Shown here piece by piece: positions 50,051 through 60,220 of a stretch of 64,000 nucleotides of DNA. Each line of letters opens with the position of its first letter. Within the stretch, counting starts at the first letter, position 1. The notes below the pieces were generated by a model. The model ran no database searches. It was given only the letters and a program-made list of their open reading frames with translations, and was not told where the DNA came from. Position numbers and translations under genes: made by a program. This stretch comes from Lewinellaceae bacterium (GTDB lineage: Bacteria; Bacteroidota; Bacteroidia; Chitinophagales; Saprospiraceae): contig JACJYD010000001.1 in the NCBI GenBank assembly GCA_020636275.1, positions 558,001-622,000 on the forward strand, written 5' to 3'.

Positions 50051-53000
50051 ATGAGATGCATAATTTTTACCCTTGCCATTTTGCTCTCCTTTTCAATGGA
50101 GATGTGGTCACAGACCGACGTGCGGGGGACGGTGACCGACCCAAGCGGGGAACCTCTGATCGGGGTATCCGTATTGGTGAAGGAAACCACCGGCCAGGAT
50201 TTCCTGGTAGGTACCGTCACCGAGTACGATGGGACTTACCTGATCACTATGCCTGCCAATTCGGATAGCCTGGTATTTTCCTACACGGGATTCAAAACGA
50301 AAACGGTTTCGGTTGGTAACCGAACCCTTGTTGACGTCGTGATGGAAGAAGAGTACACCCAATTGGATGAGATCGTCGTGATCGGCTACGGCGTTCAACA
50401 AAAGAAAGTCGCGACCGGCTCGATCTCCAAACTGTCTGTCGAAAACCTGGAAGGTTTCAAGGTCCAGGATATCAATTTCGCGTTGGAAGGGCAGGTGACG
50501 GGTCTGATGGTGAATGAATCTTCCGGGCAGCCGGGCGCCGGCAAATCCCTGCTCATCCGGGGGATCAGCACCAACGGCGACAACTCACCCCTCTACATCG
50601 TCGACGGGCTGCAGGTGAGCGGTATCGATAACATCGCCCCGGGCGACGTCGAATCGGTCGACGTGCTGAAGGACGCCGCATCCAGCGCCATCTACGGCGC
50701 GCGCGCCGCCAACGGAGTGGTCATCGTCACGACCAAAAAAGGGAGTTCCGAAGAAAAGGGAACGATCTCCTACGAAGGTTTCTACTCGACCTCCGCCCCC
50801 TGGAGATTGCCGGAAATGTTGAGTGCGGAAGACTATATTTTGCTCACCCGCGAAAAATTCGCCAACGGCAACCAGTCCAATTCCCTGGAATCCCTCGGTT
50901 TTCCAAAAGTGGGCGACACGCCGGAGAACAACACCCGTTGGATGGAAGAGATCTTTAGCTCCGCTCCTGTCCAAAACCACCGGCTCAGTGCCACGATGAA
51001 GAATATCTACTTCGCAGCGGAATACTGGGACCAGAACGGGGTAGTCGGCGGTGATAAATCCAATTATAAGCGGTACGCCCTTCGCCTGAACGCCTCCACA
51101 AAGCTCAACCGCTTCGTGAGTATCGGTGAAAACCTATACGTCAACCGCAACGAGAATCAGTCGATCGGGGTCAACGACGCTTTCGGCACCATGATTGCCG
51201 ACGCTTTTGCCTACGATCCGCTGACACCGGTATACGACGATACCAAGGACTATGGCTTTGCCCAATCCAGATGGGTACAAAAGGAATACATCAACCCGCT
51301 TAGCCGTCTTTTTATCGGGAATAACAAGGGACATGCCGATCAGGTGATGGGCAATGTTTACCTGGACATCACGCCCTTCACGGGGCTGACATTCCGCAGC
51401 GACCTGGGTATTGATTACAACTGGTACAATTACCGGAGCTTTACCCCCGACTATGCTTTCACCAGCGCCTTTGTCAATGTCGAAAACGGTGTCTCTCAGG
51501 GCTATGGTTTTTCCGAAAGCCTCCAGTTTGAAAATTACCTCAACTACAACCGGTCATTCGGCGGTGTTCATAACCTCGACCTGGTGGTGGGTACTTCCTA
51601 CCGTGAGTCGGGCTCAGAATGGGCAGGCGGTTCGTCAAAGTCCATTCCCGATGCCGTCAAATTTGACAACAACTGGCAATACCTCGACGCCGGGCAGGAT
51701 ACCACCGACCTTTCCTATGGCGGAGCCAGCGTAGACTACGCACTGATCAGCTACTACGGCCGGGTTCGGTACGATTTTGCCAATAAGTATCTGTTTACGG
51801 CCACCCTTCGCCGGGACGGCAGCTCCAATTTTGGCGAGAACAATCGGTGGGGTCTCTTTCCCTCCTTCTCCGGAGGTTGGGTCATTTCGAAAGAACGCTT
51901 CTTCCGCATCAAGCCCATCAGCTTCCTGAAATTACGTGCCAGCTGGGGCCGGAACGGGAGCGACCGGATCGGAGCGCTCAGTTACACAGCAAGGATCGAA
52001 AATGTGTTCAACTATCCCTTCGGCGTACCGCAATCTTTGCTCACCGGCGCCGCGTTGGCCACCCCGCCCAACCCCAATGTGAAGTGGGAAGAAAGCGAGC
52101 AACTCGACCTCGGTTTCGAAATGGAATTACTGGAAGGTCTGTTCAATGTTGAATTCGACTATTATAAAAAGAATACGAAGGACCTGCTGATGACGCAGGT
52201 GATCCCCGGCTACATCGGCGCCACGAACAACCCGACCAGTAACCTGGGCGAGATCGAGAACGAAGGCGTTGAGTTCGCCTTGTCCCACCGCCTTGTGCGC
52301 AAGGATTTTTCCATGACCACGCGGCTGACTTACACGCATTTCACCAATACCGTGATTAATGTAGCGGGCGATGCAGGCGCCATCGCCGGCTGGTCGTGGC
52401 CCGTGCGTAACACGCCGATCACCCGGATGACCGAGGGGTACCCGGTCGGCCACTTCGTAGGCTATGTGGCTGACGGCATTTTCCAGAACAATGCGGAAGT
52501 GTTCAGCCACCTCAGCGAAAGCGGCGATCTGCTGCAACCCAACGCCAAGCCTGGCGACATCCGCTTTTTGGACATCAACGGCGATGGCGTGATCAACTCC
52601 GACGACATCACCGATATCGGATCGCCCTGGCCTGATCACATCATCGGCTTATCGGTCAGTCTTCAGTACAAGGGTTTTGACCTGAGCGGTATCCTCTCCG
52701 CCCAGCTTGGCCACGAGATCTTCCGGGCCTATGAGCGCTCCGACATCACGTTCACCAACTACCAGACCTTCTGGCTGGATCGCTGGCGGCCCGATAACCA
52801 GACCGATCTATATCCGCGCCTGGTTTCCAACGACCCGAACAACAACCAGCGTCCGTCGAGTTTCTACGTAGAAGAGGCCTCCTTCCTGCGCCTGCGCAAC
52901 CTTCAGATCGGTTACAGCCTGCCTCATTCCCTGCTTTCCAAAGCTAATCTGGCCGGGCTCCGCATCTATTTTTCTGCCAATAATCTCTTCACCCTCACTC

Positions 53001-53119
53001 CGTACAAAGGTTTTGATCCGGATATCGGCACCAACGGCTGGATCCTGGATACGGGTATCGACAAAGGTTACTACCCGACGAATAAAACCATTGGTGGAGG
53101 TATCAAAATAACGATGTAA
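50051..53119 (+). CDS. SusC/RagA family TonB-linked outer-membrane receptor
   Basis: A 1022-residue receptor: signal peptide (1-20), a CarboxypepD-like domain (about 25-105, VRGTVTDPSGEPLIGVSVLVK), the SusC linker with EIVVIGYGVQQKK, a plug (about 120-235, SPLYIVDGLQVSG...SSAIYGARAANGVVIVTTKKG) and the barrel to the end. It pairs with SusD (2 bp gap) to import an oligosaccharide, inferred to be a beta-glucan from the downstream GH16/GH3 genes. It is divergent from the propeller regulator; no -7 element is clearly seen in the short upstream gap. Confidence 0.95.
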   Translation: MRCIIFTLAILLSFSMEMWSQTDVRGTVTDPSGEPLIGVSVLVKETTGQDFLVGTVTEYDGTYLITMPANSDSLVFSYTGFKTKTVSVGNRTLVDVVMEEEYTQLDEIVVIGYGVQQKKVATGSISKLSVENLEGFKVQDINFALEGQVTGLMVNESSGQPGAGKSLLIRGISTNGDNSPLYIVDGLQVSGIDNIAPGDVESVDVLKDAASSAIYGARAANGVVIVTTKKGSSEEKGTISYEGFYSTSAPWRLPEMLSAEDYILLTREKFANGNQSNSLESLGFPKVGDTPENNTRWMEEIFSSAPVQNHRLSATMKNIYFAAEYWDQNGVVGGDKSNYKRYALRLNASTKLNRFVSIGENLYVNRNENQSIGVNDAFGTMIADAFAYDPLTPVYDDTKDYGFAQSRWVQKEYINPLSRLFIGNNKGHADQVMGNVYLDITPFTGLTFRSDLGIDYNWYNYRSFTPDYAFTSAFVNVENGVSQGYGFSESLQFENYLNYNRSFGGVHNLDLVVGTSYRESGSEWAGGSSKSIPDAVKFDNNWQYLDAGQDTTDLSYGGASVDYALISYYGRVRYDFANKYLFTATLRRDGSSNFGENNRWGLFPSFSGGWVISKERFFRIKPISFLKLRASWGRNGSDRIGALSYTARIENVFNYPFGVPQSLLTGAALATPPNPNVKWEESEQLDLGFEMELLEGLFNVEFDYYKKNTKDLLMTQVIPGYIGATNNPTSNLGEIENEGVEFALSHRLVRKDFSMTTRLTYTHFTNTVINVAGDAGAIAGWSWPVRNTPITRMTEGYPVGHFVGYVADGIFQNNAEVFSHLSESGDLLQPNAKPGDIRFLDINGDGVINSDDITDIGSPWPDHIIGLSVSLQYKGFDLSGILSAQLGHEIFRAYERSDITFTNYQTFWLDRWRPDNQTDLYPRLVSNDPNNNQRPSSFYVEEASFLRLRNLQIGYSLPHSLLSKANLAGLRIYFSANNLFTLTPYKGFDPDIGTNGWILDTGIDKGYYPTNKTIGGGIKITM

Positions 53120-53121
53120 TT

Positions 53122-54747
53122 ATGAAAGCATATAAAAGACAAATCTGGATGGTCCTTCTGGTGCTGCTCGCAAGCACGAGCTGCAACAAGGACCGGCTCA
53201 ACGTGGAACCCGTCAACGAGTTCCTCTCGAGCAACTTCTACGTTACGGAAGACCAGGTCTTCTCGGCCCTCATCGCTGCTTACGATCCCGCCGGCTGGTC
53301 AATGGCCTACGGCAACTGGATCTCCTACGTCATGTTTGGCGAGATCCGCTCCGACAATGCCCACGCAGGTGGCGACCCATCGAACAACGACCAGCCCGGC
53401 TGGCAGGAGTTCGACGATTTCACGAATACGAATACGAATACCGTTACGCAGCCGATCTATCGCCGCAATTACATCGGCATTTTCCGGGCCAACCTCGTCA
53501 TCGAACGGCCGCAGATCGAATCGCCGCTGGTCGATCGATACAAGGCTGAAGCCAAATTCTTGCGCGCTTATTACCACTTCGAACTATTCAAGACCTTCGG
53601 TCCCATTCCGGTGGTGACGAAGTCCCTGACACCCGAAGATGTATATCTGGAGCGGAACACGATGTCGGAAGTTTTCCAGGCTATTGTGACTGACCTGGAA
53701 GACGCGGCCAAGGTGCTGCCCACTACGCTTTCGGCCAACGAACTCGGCCGGGCCTCCAAGGGCGCTGCCCTGGCCCTGCTGGGCAAGGCCTATCTGTACT
53801 GGGCCGACCTGCTGAACGACGACAAAGCCAAATTCGACCTCGCCGCCCAATACCTGCAGCAAGTGGTCGATCTGGGTATCTACCAATTGGAGGACGATTA
53901 TTACAACCTGTTTGCATTCGGTCAGAAGGATCCGGCCGAATCGGTATTCGAGATCCAGCACACCAACCTGTACCCGAGCGATTGGGGTTGGTTTGAAGGA
54001 ATAGGCGGGAACGGGATCGTTCAGCTGTGTGGTATCCGGGGACTGTGCGATGCACACCCCACCTTGCAGGCCGGTTGGGGTTTTATGCTGCCCACCAAGA
54101 GCCTATACGACCATTTTCTGCCGGATGACGTGATCCGTCGCGATGCCGCGATCACCTCGGTGGCCGAATTGACCCAGGAAGTGCTGGATTCAGGTGGCAG
54201 CTGTTCGCCGGTCGTCGACCTCTCCCAGGGCAATCCGATCGACGATACCGGTTATTGGCAAGAGAAATACTCGAATTTTAAAGGCTATGTCGGCAATAAC
54301 GTCAACGGCGGTGATCCCAACCTGACCAAGGATGCCGATACGTATGTGATCCGGTATGCCGATGTATTGCTCATGCTGGCCGAAGCGTTGCACCGTGGAA
54401 ACGGCTCTGACGCCCAGGCGATGACCTACATCGATATGGTCCGGGAACGGGCTGCCGGCCCCGGCGACAATACCGGTAACTTCAAGACCGCGCAGGACCT
54501 CATGACCGAAAAAGGCTGGACCCTGCAGGATGTGATCTGGTACGAACGCCGTGCGGAATTCGCCCTGGAAGGCGACCGTTGGTTCGACCTGGTCCGTTCT
54601 GGCCGCGCCTCGAAAGACCTCTTTGCCGGGGATCCGCCCCGGGCGGATAATTTCCAGGACAAGCATTTATGGCTGCCCATTTCCCTGGCAGAGACCACGG
54701 TTGCTACGAAACTGACGGAATATCCTGATGCCAGCTTATTCCAATAA
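53122..54747 (+). CDS. SusD/RagB family glycan-binding lipoprotein
   Basis: A 541-residue lipoprotein (lipobox LLASTSC at residue 21) with SusD_N and SusD domains (LNVEPVNEFLSSNFYVTEDQVFSALIAAYDP; later QEKYSNFKGYVG...DTYVIRYADVLLMLAEALHR and WYERRAEFALEGDRWFDLVRSGRA). It forms the lid over SusC and binds the polysaccharide at the surface. The gene starts 2 bp after the SusC stop. A terminator-like hairpin follows at 54757. Confidence 0.95.
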   Translation: MKAYKRQIWMVLLVLLASTSCNKDRLNVEPVNEFLSSNFYVTEDQVFSALIAAYDPAGWSMAYGNWISYVMFGEIRSDNAHAGGDPSNNDQPGWQEFDDFTNTNTNTVTQPIYRRNYIGIFRANLVIERPQIESPLVDRYKAEAKFLRAYYHFELFKTFGPIPVVTKSLTPEDVYLERNTMSEVFQAIVTDLEDAAKVLPTTLSANELGRASKGAALALLGKAYLYWADLLNDDKAKFDLAAQYLQQVVDLGIYQLEDDYYNLFAFGQKDPAESVFEIQHTNLYPSDWGWFEGIGGNGIVQLCGIRGLCDAHPTLQAGWGFMLPTKSLYDHFLPDDVIRRDAAITSVAELTQEVLDSGGSCSPVVDLSQGNPIDDTGYWQEKYSNFKGYVGNNVNGGDPNLTKDADTYVIRYADVLLMLAEALHRGNGSDAQAMTYIDMVRERAAGPGDNTGNFKTAQDLMTEKGWTLQDVIWYERRAEFALEGDRWFDLVRSGRASKDLFAGDPPRADNFQDKHLWLPISLAETTVATKLTEYPDASLFQ

Positions 54748-54756
54748 TAACTGAGC

Positions 54757-54788
54757 CATGGGGGAAGGTTTTGCCCTCCCCCATGCTT
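54757..54788 (+). terminator. Attenuator hairpin between SusD and PKD genes
   Basis: GCCATGGGGGA pairs with TCCCCCATGC, one C bulged. There is no strong T run, so it probably reduces and does not stop transcription into the PKD, GH16 and GH3 genes. Confidence 0.6.
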
Positions 54789-54833
54789 CAATTGAAAAAA
54801 TCTGAATCACTAAATTGAATAAAATCAAGCAGT

Positions 54834-56564
54834 ATGAAACGACAATTGTTCAAAACCATTTCATTCCCCTGGGCTCTGTTACTCCTTTTGACAGGGACCC
54901 TGATATTTACTGATTGTAAAAAGGATCCAGTTGAACCCAATGATCTGATCGCCAGCTTCCAGTATTCTGTGAGCAGCGCCAACTTCCTGGAAGTTGTTTT
55001 TACCAACTTTTCTCAAAATGCCACCTCCTATCTGTGGGATTTTGGAGACGGTCAAACCAGTACGGAGAAAGACCCCACCCACGTGTATGCTGCCGGAGGA
55101 ACGTATACGGTAAAATTGACCGCTTCAAATGATGCCGGTGATGAGAAATCCCGTTCGGAGACGATCATGCTGGATGATCCGGATGCCTTGCTGACCCGCC
55201 TGGCCGGCACGTCCAGCAAGACCTGGTACCTGCAGCGCGAAGGTGTGGCATTGGGTATCGGTCCGGTTCCCGGCGACAACGCCTGGTGGTCGTTTGGTGG
55301 GGTGACGCCGCTCGGCGATCGTCCCTGCATCCTGGACGACCAATTCACTTTCCACCGCGACGGAACCTGGGAATTTAACTCCAACAACACGATCTTTATC
55401 GACTCGAAGGGCAATGGTGGCTGGTTTGCCGATGGTGTGCCCGAAGGTTGCCATAACGAAGACGAACCCGGCGTGTGGACCTCGGAAAACGGCGACGACC
55501 TGAGCGCTTTTGCAAGTGGAGGCGACTACACTTATGAATTTGATGCTACCGCCGGTACGCTTACCATTTTGGGAGCAGGCGCCTATATCGGCTTGCCGAA
55601 TAAAACCGCCACCGGTGACAACTACATCCCACAGACGGTAAAAGAATACCAGGTTTTCCACTTTACCGAAGGCGCCATTGCAGACTCTCTGCAGGTTGCA
55701 CTTACCGATGGGAACATTTCCTGGAATTTCTACCTGGTCAGCTACCACAACCCGGCCGACCTGCCCGACATTCCCTCCGCGCTTCCGGCTGCCAACTTCT
55801 CGTTTGAAAAAGACGGGTACAACGTGACCTTCACGAACCTCTCCAAAAACTCCACCACCTATATTTGGGACTTTGGAGATGGCGCTACTTCGACCGAAAC
55901 CAATCCGGTTCACACCTATGCAGGTGAAGGCGATTATACGGTGACGCTTACGGCCAAGGACGACATGGGTAACTCCGACGAGAAGTCGGCAGTGGTTTCC
56001 ATCAGCTCTGCTGTGTTTACAGCGGCAGCTCTTTCCAGCGAAACCGGAAAAATCTGGCGCCTTGCCAACCAGGATGGTTGCTACAAGGTGGGTCCTTCAG
56101 CCGGTAGCGGCGAGTGGTGGAGTGTAGGCGCAGCCGATCTGACCGCCCGGGCTTGCCAATTGGATGATGAGTTCATCTTCTTCAACGCCGGCGATTACAA
56201 CATCGACACCAAAGGAACCACATGGGCCGAAGAATACATGGCTGTTAGCCCGGGTGCCTGTACGGCCGATGGCGACATCCCTGCTCCCTATGACGGCCTT
56301 GCATCAGGATCTCATACGTTTGAGGTGACTGGAGAAGGTACCGATGCCAAGATCAGAGTGATCGGTACGGGCGCCTACTTTGGATTTAGCAAGGCTTACA
56401 ACGGAGGGGAATACAATGGTGGAGATGCAGAGTTACAGACTGAGATCACCTACAATGTGTATGACTATTCCGTTTCCGGAAACGTCGAGACGCTGATCCT
56501 CGCCGTTGATATTGCAGGCGACGGTACAGCCTGGTGGACCATTACGGTTGTGTCCGAAAACTAG
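54834..56564 (+). CDS. PKD-domain surface lipoprotein of the glycan locus
   Basis: A 576-residue lipoprotein (lipobox-like LIFTDC near residue 28). Two PKD domains (about 40-115 and about 315-390) each carry the WDFGDG core; each is followed by a region of about 180 residues with TWYLQREG...PGDNAWWSFGG and IWRLANQDG...SGEWWSVGA. The second region repeats the first, so the protein is an internal duplication of PKD plus unknown domain. Its place after SusD, like SusE/SusF, suggests a surface glycan-binding protein that holds the polysaccharide. Not clearly enzymatic. Confidence 0.8.
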   Translation: MKRQLFKTISFPWALLLLLTGTLIFTDCKKDPVEPNDLIASFQYSVSSANFLEVVFTNFSQNATSYLWDFGDGQTSTEKDPTHVYAAGGTYTVKLTASNDAGDEKSRSETIMLDDPDALLTRLAGTSSKTWYLQREGVALGIGPVPGDNAWWSFGGVTPLGDRPCILDDQFTFHRDGTWEFNSNNTIFIDSKGNGGWFADGVPEGCHNEDEPGVWTSENGDDLSAFASGGDYTYEFDATAGTLTILGAGAYIGLPNKTATGDNYIPQTVKEYQVFHFTEGAIADSLQVALTDGNISWNFYLVSYHNPADLPDIPSALPAANFSFEKDGYNVTFTNLSKNSTTYIWDFGDGATSTETNPVHTYAGEGDYTVTLTAKDDMGNSDEKSAVVSISSAVFTAAALSSETGKIWRLANQDGCYKVGPSAGSGEWWSVGAADLTARACQLDDEFIFFNAGDYNIDTKGTTWAEEYMAVSPGACTADGDIPAPYDGLASGSHTFEVTGEGTDAKIRVIGTGAYFGFSKAYNGGEYNGGDAELQTEITYNVYDYSVSGNVETLILAVDIAGDGTAWWTITVVSEN

Positions 56565-56574
56565 GCGAAACGTT

Positions 56575-56612
56575 AATTGTTTAGATGGAGGGAAGCCTCC
56601 ATCTAAACAATT
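56575..56612 (+). terminator. Perfect hairpin between PKD and GH16 genes
   Basis: A perfect 17-bp stem (56575-56591 and 56596-56612) with a 4-nt loop and TTTC after it. It may lower expression of the two glycoside hydrolases relative to SusCD. Confidence 0.75.
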
Positions 56613-56639
56613 TCAAATACCATAAAAACTTCAAACCAC

Positions 56640-57815
56640 ATGAGGATGCTTATTTTATTGATGCTTGTCCTAAGCCTTGTGAATTGTACGAAGACCGAGA
56701 ACAATCCGCCTGCGGTCCCGGCAGTAAGCATTGAAGGGATCACGGTGGAAGAAGGAAATAGCGACCGGCCCGTATTCATCCGGCTGCGATTGTCTACCGC
56801 CTCGACCAATACGGTGACTGCCTATATAAAGACGTACGACGGCAGCGCCAAAGCCAATGAAGATTATAAACCGATCGATCAGGCACCCGTCGTCTTTTCT
56901 CCCGGCACGCTCATCAATGAATTCAAGCTCGATTTGTATGGCGATGAAAACTATGAACCCGACGAATCCTTTTCCGTCAAAATCGAAAGCGTAGAAGGAG
57001 CAACGATCGGAACCGGCGAGACATCCGTTGTTTTACTGAACGACGATGCCGGCGGCAGCGATATTGTCATTCCTTCTACCGGCTATACCACCCCTGAGTC
57101 CTATGCCGGCATGCAGTTGATCTGGCAGGATGAATTTTCCGGAGCTGAATTGAACCCGGATTACTGGACCTTTGAGATCGGTACCGGCAGCAATGGCTGG
57201 GGAAATAACGAATCACAATATTACCGGAAGGAGAATACGACCCTTTATAATGGCAACCTGGTTATTGAGGCCCGCAAAGAGGTATTTTCAGGCAGCGCCT
57301 ATACGTCTTCGCGGATGATCACCAAAAACAAGTTCGACTTTAAATACGGCCGCGTGGATATACGGGCTGCACTGCCCTACGGACAAGGTATCTGGCCCGC
57401 GCTTTGGATGCTGGGCGGCAATATTTCTTCCGTAGGCTGGCCGGCCTGTGGAGAAGTGGATATCATGGAATTGATCGGGCACCAGCCGGCGACCGTATAC
57501 GGTACCGCCCACTGGTCGAATGCCGGTCAGCACGCCCAGTACGGAGGCAACAAGAGCTTGCTTTCCGGTACTTTCAACGATGCCTTTCACGTCTTTTCAC
57601 TCGTTTGGAATGCGAACCAGCTTCAATGGTTGCTGGACGATCAGGTATATCATTCCATGGATATCACACCTGCGGAATTGAGTGAATTTCATCAGAACTT
57701 TTTCTTCATTTTCAACGTGGCCGTGGGCGGACTCTGGCCCGGGTATCCGGATGCCACCACCGTTTTCCCACAGCGCATGATCGTCGACTACATCAGAGTA
57801 TTTCAGCAAAACTGA
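56640..57815 (+). CDS. Glycoside hydrolase family 16 (laminarinase-type), lipoprotein
   Basis: A 391-residue lipoprotein (lipobox LSLVNC). Residues about 25-125 form a Calx-beta domain (VEEGNSDRPVFIRLRLS...YEPDESFSVKI). Residues about 150-391 form GH16 with the retaining active site E272-V-D274-I-M-E277 (GEVDIMELIGH). The sequence FDFKYGRVDIRAALPYGQGIWPALWMLG belongs to the beta-1,3/1,3-1,4-glucanase branch of GH16. It would cut laminarin-like glucan outside or at the surface. Gene starts 27 bp after a hairpin at 56575. Confidence 0.93.
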   Translation: MRMLILLMLVLSLVNCTKTENNPPAVPAVSIEGITVEEGNSDRPVFIRLRLSTASTNTVTAYIKTYDGSAKANEDYKPIDQAPVVFSPGTLINEFKLDLYGDENYEPDESFSVKIESVEGATIGTGETSVVLLNDDAGGSDIVIPSTGYTTPESYAGMQLIWQDEFSGAELNPDYWTFEIGTGSNGWGNNESQYYRKENTTLYNGNLVIEARKEVFSGSAYTSSRMITKNKFDFKYGRVDIRAALPYGQGIWPALWMLGGNISSVGWPACGEVDIMELIGHQPATVYGTAHWSNAGQHAQYGGNKSLLSGTFNDAFHVFSLVWNANQLQWLLDDQVYHSMDITPAELSEFHQNFFFIFNVAVGGLWPGYPDATTVFPQRMIVDYIRVFQQN

Positions 57816-57883
57816 TTGTTTCGCCAAGAGTAACGGATGCCTCCGCTGCTACTGGGTTTTATTGAACATTTAAGAGGATCAAT

Positions 57884-60130
57884 ATGAAAAATCATCAGCT
57901 AAAGCTTTTGAGCGGATTTTTATTGCTACTAGGTATCCATGGAAACCTCTTCGCCCAATACGAAGCAAAGATTGATTCCCTTCTCCGGATCATGACCCTG
58001 GAGGAAAAAGTAGGCCAAATGAATCAATACAACGGCTTTTGGGAAGCCACCGGAACCTCCCCCTCCTCAGGTGATGCCAAGGTCAAATACGAACACCTGA
58101 AAAAAGGCAGGGTCGGTGCCATGTTGAATGTCCGGGGGGCGGAGAACGTAAGAGCCCTTCAGGAATTTGTCGTGAAAGAATCCCGCCTGGGCATCCCCCT
58201 GATCTTCGGCCTGGACGTCATTCATGGACATAAAACCCTGGCTCCGATCCCGTTGGCTGAGGCAGCGAGCTGGGACCTGAAAGCGATCGAGCAATCGGCA
58301 CGGATGAGTGCTATCGAATCTTCCGCAGTGGGCATTAACTGGACCTTTGCCCCCATGGTCGACATAACGCGGGATGCCCGCTGGGGCCGGGTCATGGAAG
58401 GGGCAGGCGAAGATACCTACCTGGGCGCCAAAATAGGTGTTGCGAGGGTCCGTGGCTTCCAGGGCGAGGACTTGTCGGCGCCCAACACGATCGCCGCTAC
58501 CGCCAAACACTTCGCCGGCTATGGGTTTGCCGAAGCGGGCAGAGATTACAATACCGTCGATATCGGAACATCTACCCTTTACAATATTATTTTGCCCCCC
58601 TTCAAAGCAGCCGTTGAGAACAATGTGCGCACCGTGATGAATTCCTTTAACGTAATCAACGGAATTCCATCCACCGCCAATGCTTTTCTCCAACGCGATA
58701 TCCTCAAGGGAGAATGGGGTTTCGACGGCTTCGTTGTCTCGGACTGGGGCTCCGGCGCGGAAATGATCGACCATGGCTTCGCCCGCGACACTGTAGACGT
58801 CGCTGTTCTGGCCGCTAACGCCGGCTCGGATATGGACATGGAATCCTATGCCTACGTCCGCCACCTGAAAAGGATGGTGGAGGAGGGCAAAGTGGATATT
58901 GCCTATGTCGACGATGCGGTACGCCGGATCTTGCGGGTGAAATACGAATTGGGCCTGATGGACGATCCCTACCGGTACTGCGATCCGGAGCGGGAGAAAG
59001 AGCTGCTCTACCACCCCGACCATATGGCAACGGTATTGGATGTGGCCAAAAAGTCGATCGTTCTTCTGAAAAATGAAAAAGGATTCCTCCCCCTGGAAAA
59101 ACACCAAAAAAAGATCGCCGTGATCGGTCCACTGGCTGCTGACAAGACCAGCCCCCTGGGAAACTGGCGGATCGGCTCGGATGACGGTACTGCGGTATCG
59201 GTATTGGAAGGACTATCGAAATATACGGAAAACTACACCTATTCCAAAGGGCCCGACTTTGTTGTCGGACCGATCGAATTTGCTTTGGAGGCAAAGATCA
59301 ACGAAACAGATACCACGGGCTTTGCCGAGGCCATCCGCGTTGCCGGGGCGTCTGAAGTAGTGATCATGGTGTTGGGGGAGCATGGCATTCAATCCGGAGA
59401 AGGACGCTCCCGTGCCAGGTTGGATCTCCCCGGCCTTCAACAGGAACTGTTGGAAGCCGTCTACGCCGTCAACCCGAACATCGTGCTGGTTCTGATGAAC
59501 GGTCGTCCGCTGGCGATCACCTGGGCCGATGAGCACCTTCCTGCCATCGTCGAAGCCTGGCATCTGGGGTCGCAAAGCGGCAACGCCATTGCAGCGGTCT
59601 TATTCGGCGATTATAACCCCAGCGGGAAATTGCCGATGACCTTCCCGCGGAGCGTCGGACAGGTCCCGATCTATTACAACCCTTACAATACCGGTCGTCC
59701 GGGACCGAAAGATGAAGTGTTCTGGTCGCACTACACCGATGAATCAAACAAGCCCTTGTATCCCTTCGGTTATGGCCTGAGCTATACCCATTTCGAATAC
59801 TCCGGTATCCACGTCGATGCCTCTAACCCAAAAGCAGTCAAAGTACAAGTGACGGTGAAAAACACCGGAAAGGTTGCCGGAGAAGAAGTTGCGCAGCTCT
59901 ACATTCGCGACCGGGTGGCCAGCGTGGTCCGCCCAGTCAAGGAATTGAAAGGGTTTGAAAAATTCGCCCTCGCCCCCGGCGAATCCAAAACGGTTGAGTT
60001 TGTGCTGACCGACGCCGAACTCGGGTTTTACGACAACTCCGGTAAGTTCGTCGTCGAGCCCGGGGAATTTGACGTCATGGTCGGTGGAAGCTCAGAGGGA
60101 GGACTGGTGGGGAAGTTTGAGCTTCAATAG
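57884..60130 (+). CDS. bglX: Glycoside hydrolase family 3 beta-glucosidase (BglX-like)
   Basis: A 748-residue periplasmic enzyme with a signal peptide (MKNHQLKLLSGFLLLLGIHGNLFAQ). GH3 N-domain: RLGIPLIFGLDVIHGHKT and GFDGFVVSDWGS, whose D287 is the probable nucleophile. GH3 C-domain: VLGEHGIQSGEGRSRARLDLPGLQQELL, then a C-terminal fibronectin-III-like domain (about 655-748). It resembles BglX and would release glucose from beta-1,3 or mixed oligosaccharides that enter through SusCD. It is the last gene of the locus; an inverted A/T array ends it at 60127. Confidence 0.93.
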   Translation: MKNHQLKLLSGFLLLLGIHGNLFAQYEAKIDSLLRIMTLEEKVGQMNQYNGFWEATGTSPSSGDAKVKYEHLKKGRVGAMLNVRGAENVRALQEFVVKESRLGIPLIFGLDVIHGHKTLAPIPLAEAASWDLKAIEQSARMSAIESSAVGINWTFAPMVDITRDARWGRVMEGAGEDTYLGAKIGVARVRGFQGEDLSAPNTIAATAKHFAGYGFAEAGRDYNTVDIGTSTLYNIILPPFKAAVENNVRTVMNSFNVINGIPSTANAFLQRDILKGEWGFDGFVVSDWGSGAEMIDHGFARDTVDVAVLAANAGSDMDMESYAYVRHLKRMVEEGKVDIAYVDDAVRRILRVKYELGLMDDPYRYCDPEREKELLYHPDHMATVLDVAKKSIVLLKNEKGFLPLEKHQKKIAVIGPLAADKTSPLGNWRIGSDDGTAVSVLEGLSKYTENYTYSKGPDFVVGPIEFALEAKINETDTTGFAEAIRVAGASEVVIMVLGEHGIQSGEGRSRARLDLPGLQQELLEAVYAVNPNIVLVLMNGRPLAITWADEHLPAIVEAWHLGSQSGNAIAAVLFGDYNPSGKLPMTFPRSVGQVPIYYNPYNTGRPGPKDEVFWSHYTDESNKPLYPFGYGLSYTHFEYSGIHVDASNPKAVKVQVTVKNTGKVAGEEVAQLYIRDRVASVVRPVKELKGFEKFALAPGESKTVEFVLTDAELGFYDNSGKFVVEPGEFDVMVGGSSEGGLVGKFELQ

Positions 60131-60220
60131 AGTTTTTAGTTTTTAGTGTTGAGTTTTTAGTTAATGTCGGTCTCGTTTTAACTAAAAATTAAAAACTCAA
60201 CACTAAAAACTAAAAAACTA
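60127..60220. terminator. Inverted array of 7-bp repeats, bidirectional terminator
   Basis: AGTTTTT-type units on the left and AAAAACT-type on the right pair across a GC-poor loop, between the convergent GH3 and EamA genes. It resembles the array at 46857. Confidence 0.7.

Noticed and set aside
54815..54828. TTGAATAAAATCAA, a perfect TTGA-N6-TCAA palindrome
   Set aside because: It stands only 6 bp before the start codon of the PKD gene, has no second box at 22 bp and no -7 element downstream. Such single sites are expected by chance about every 4 kb.
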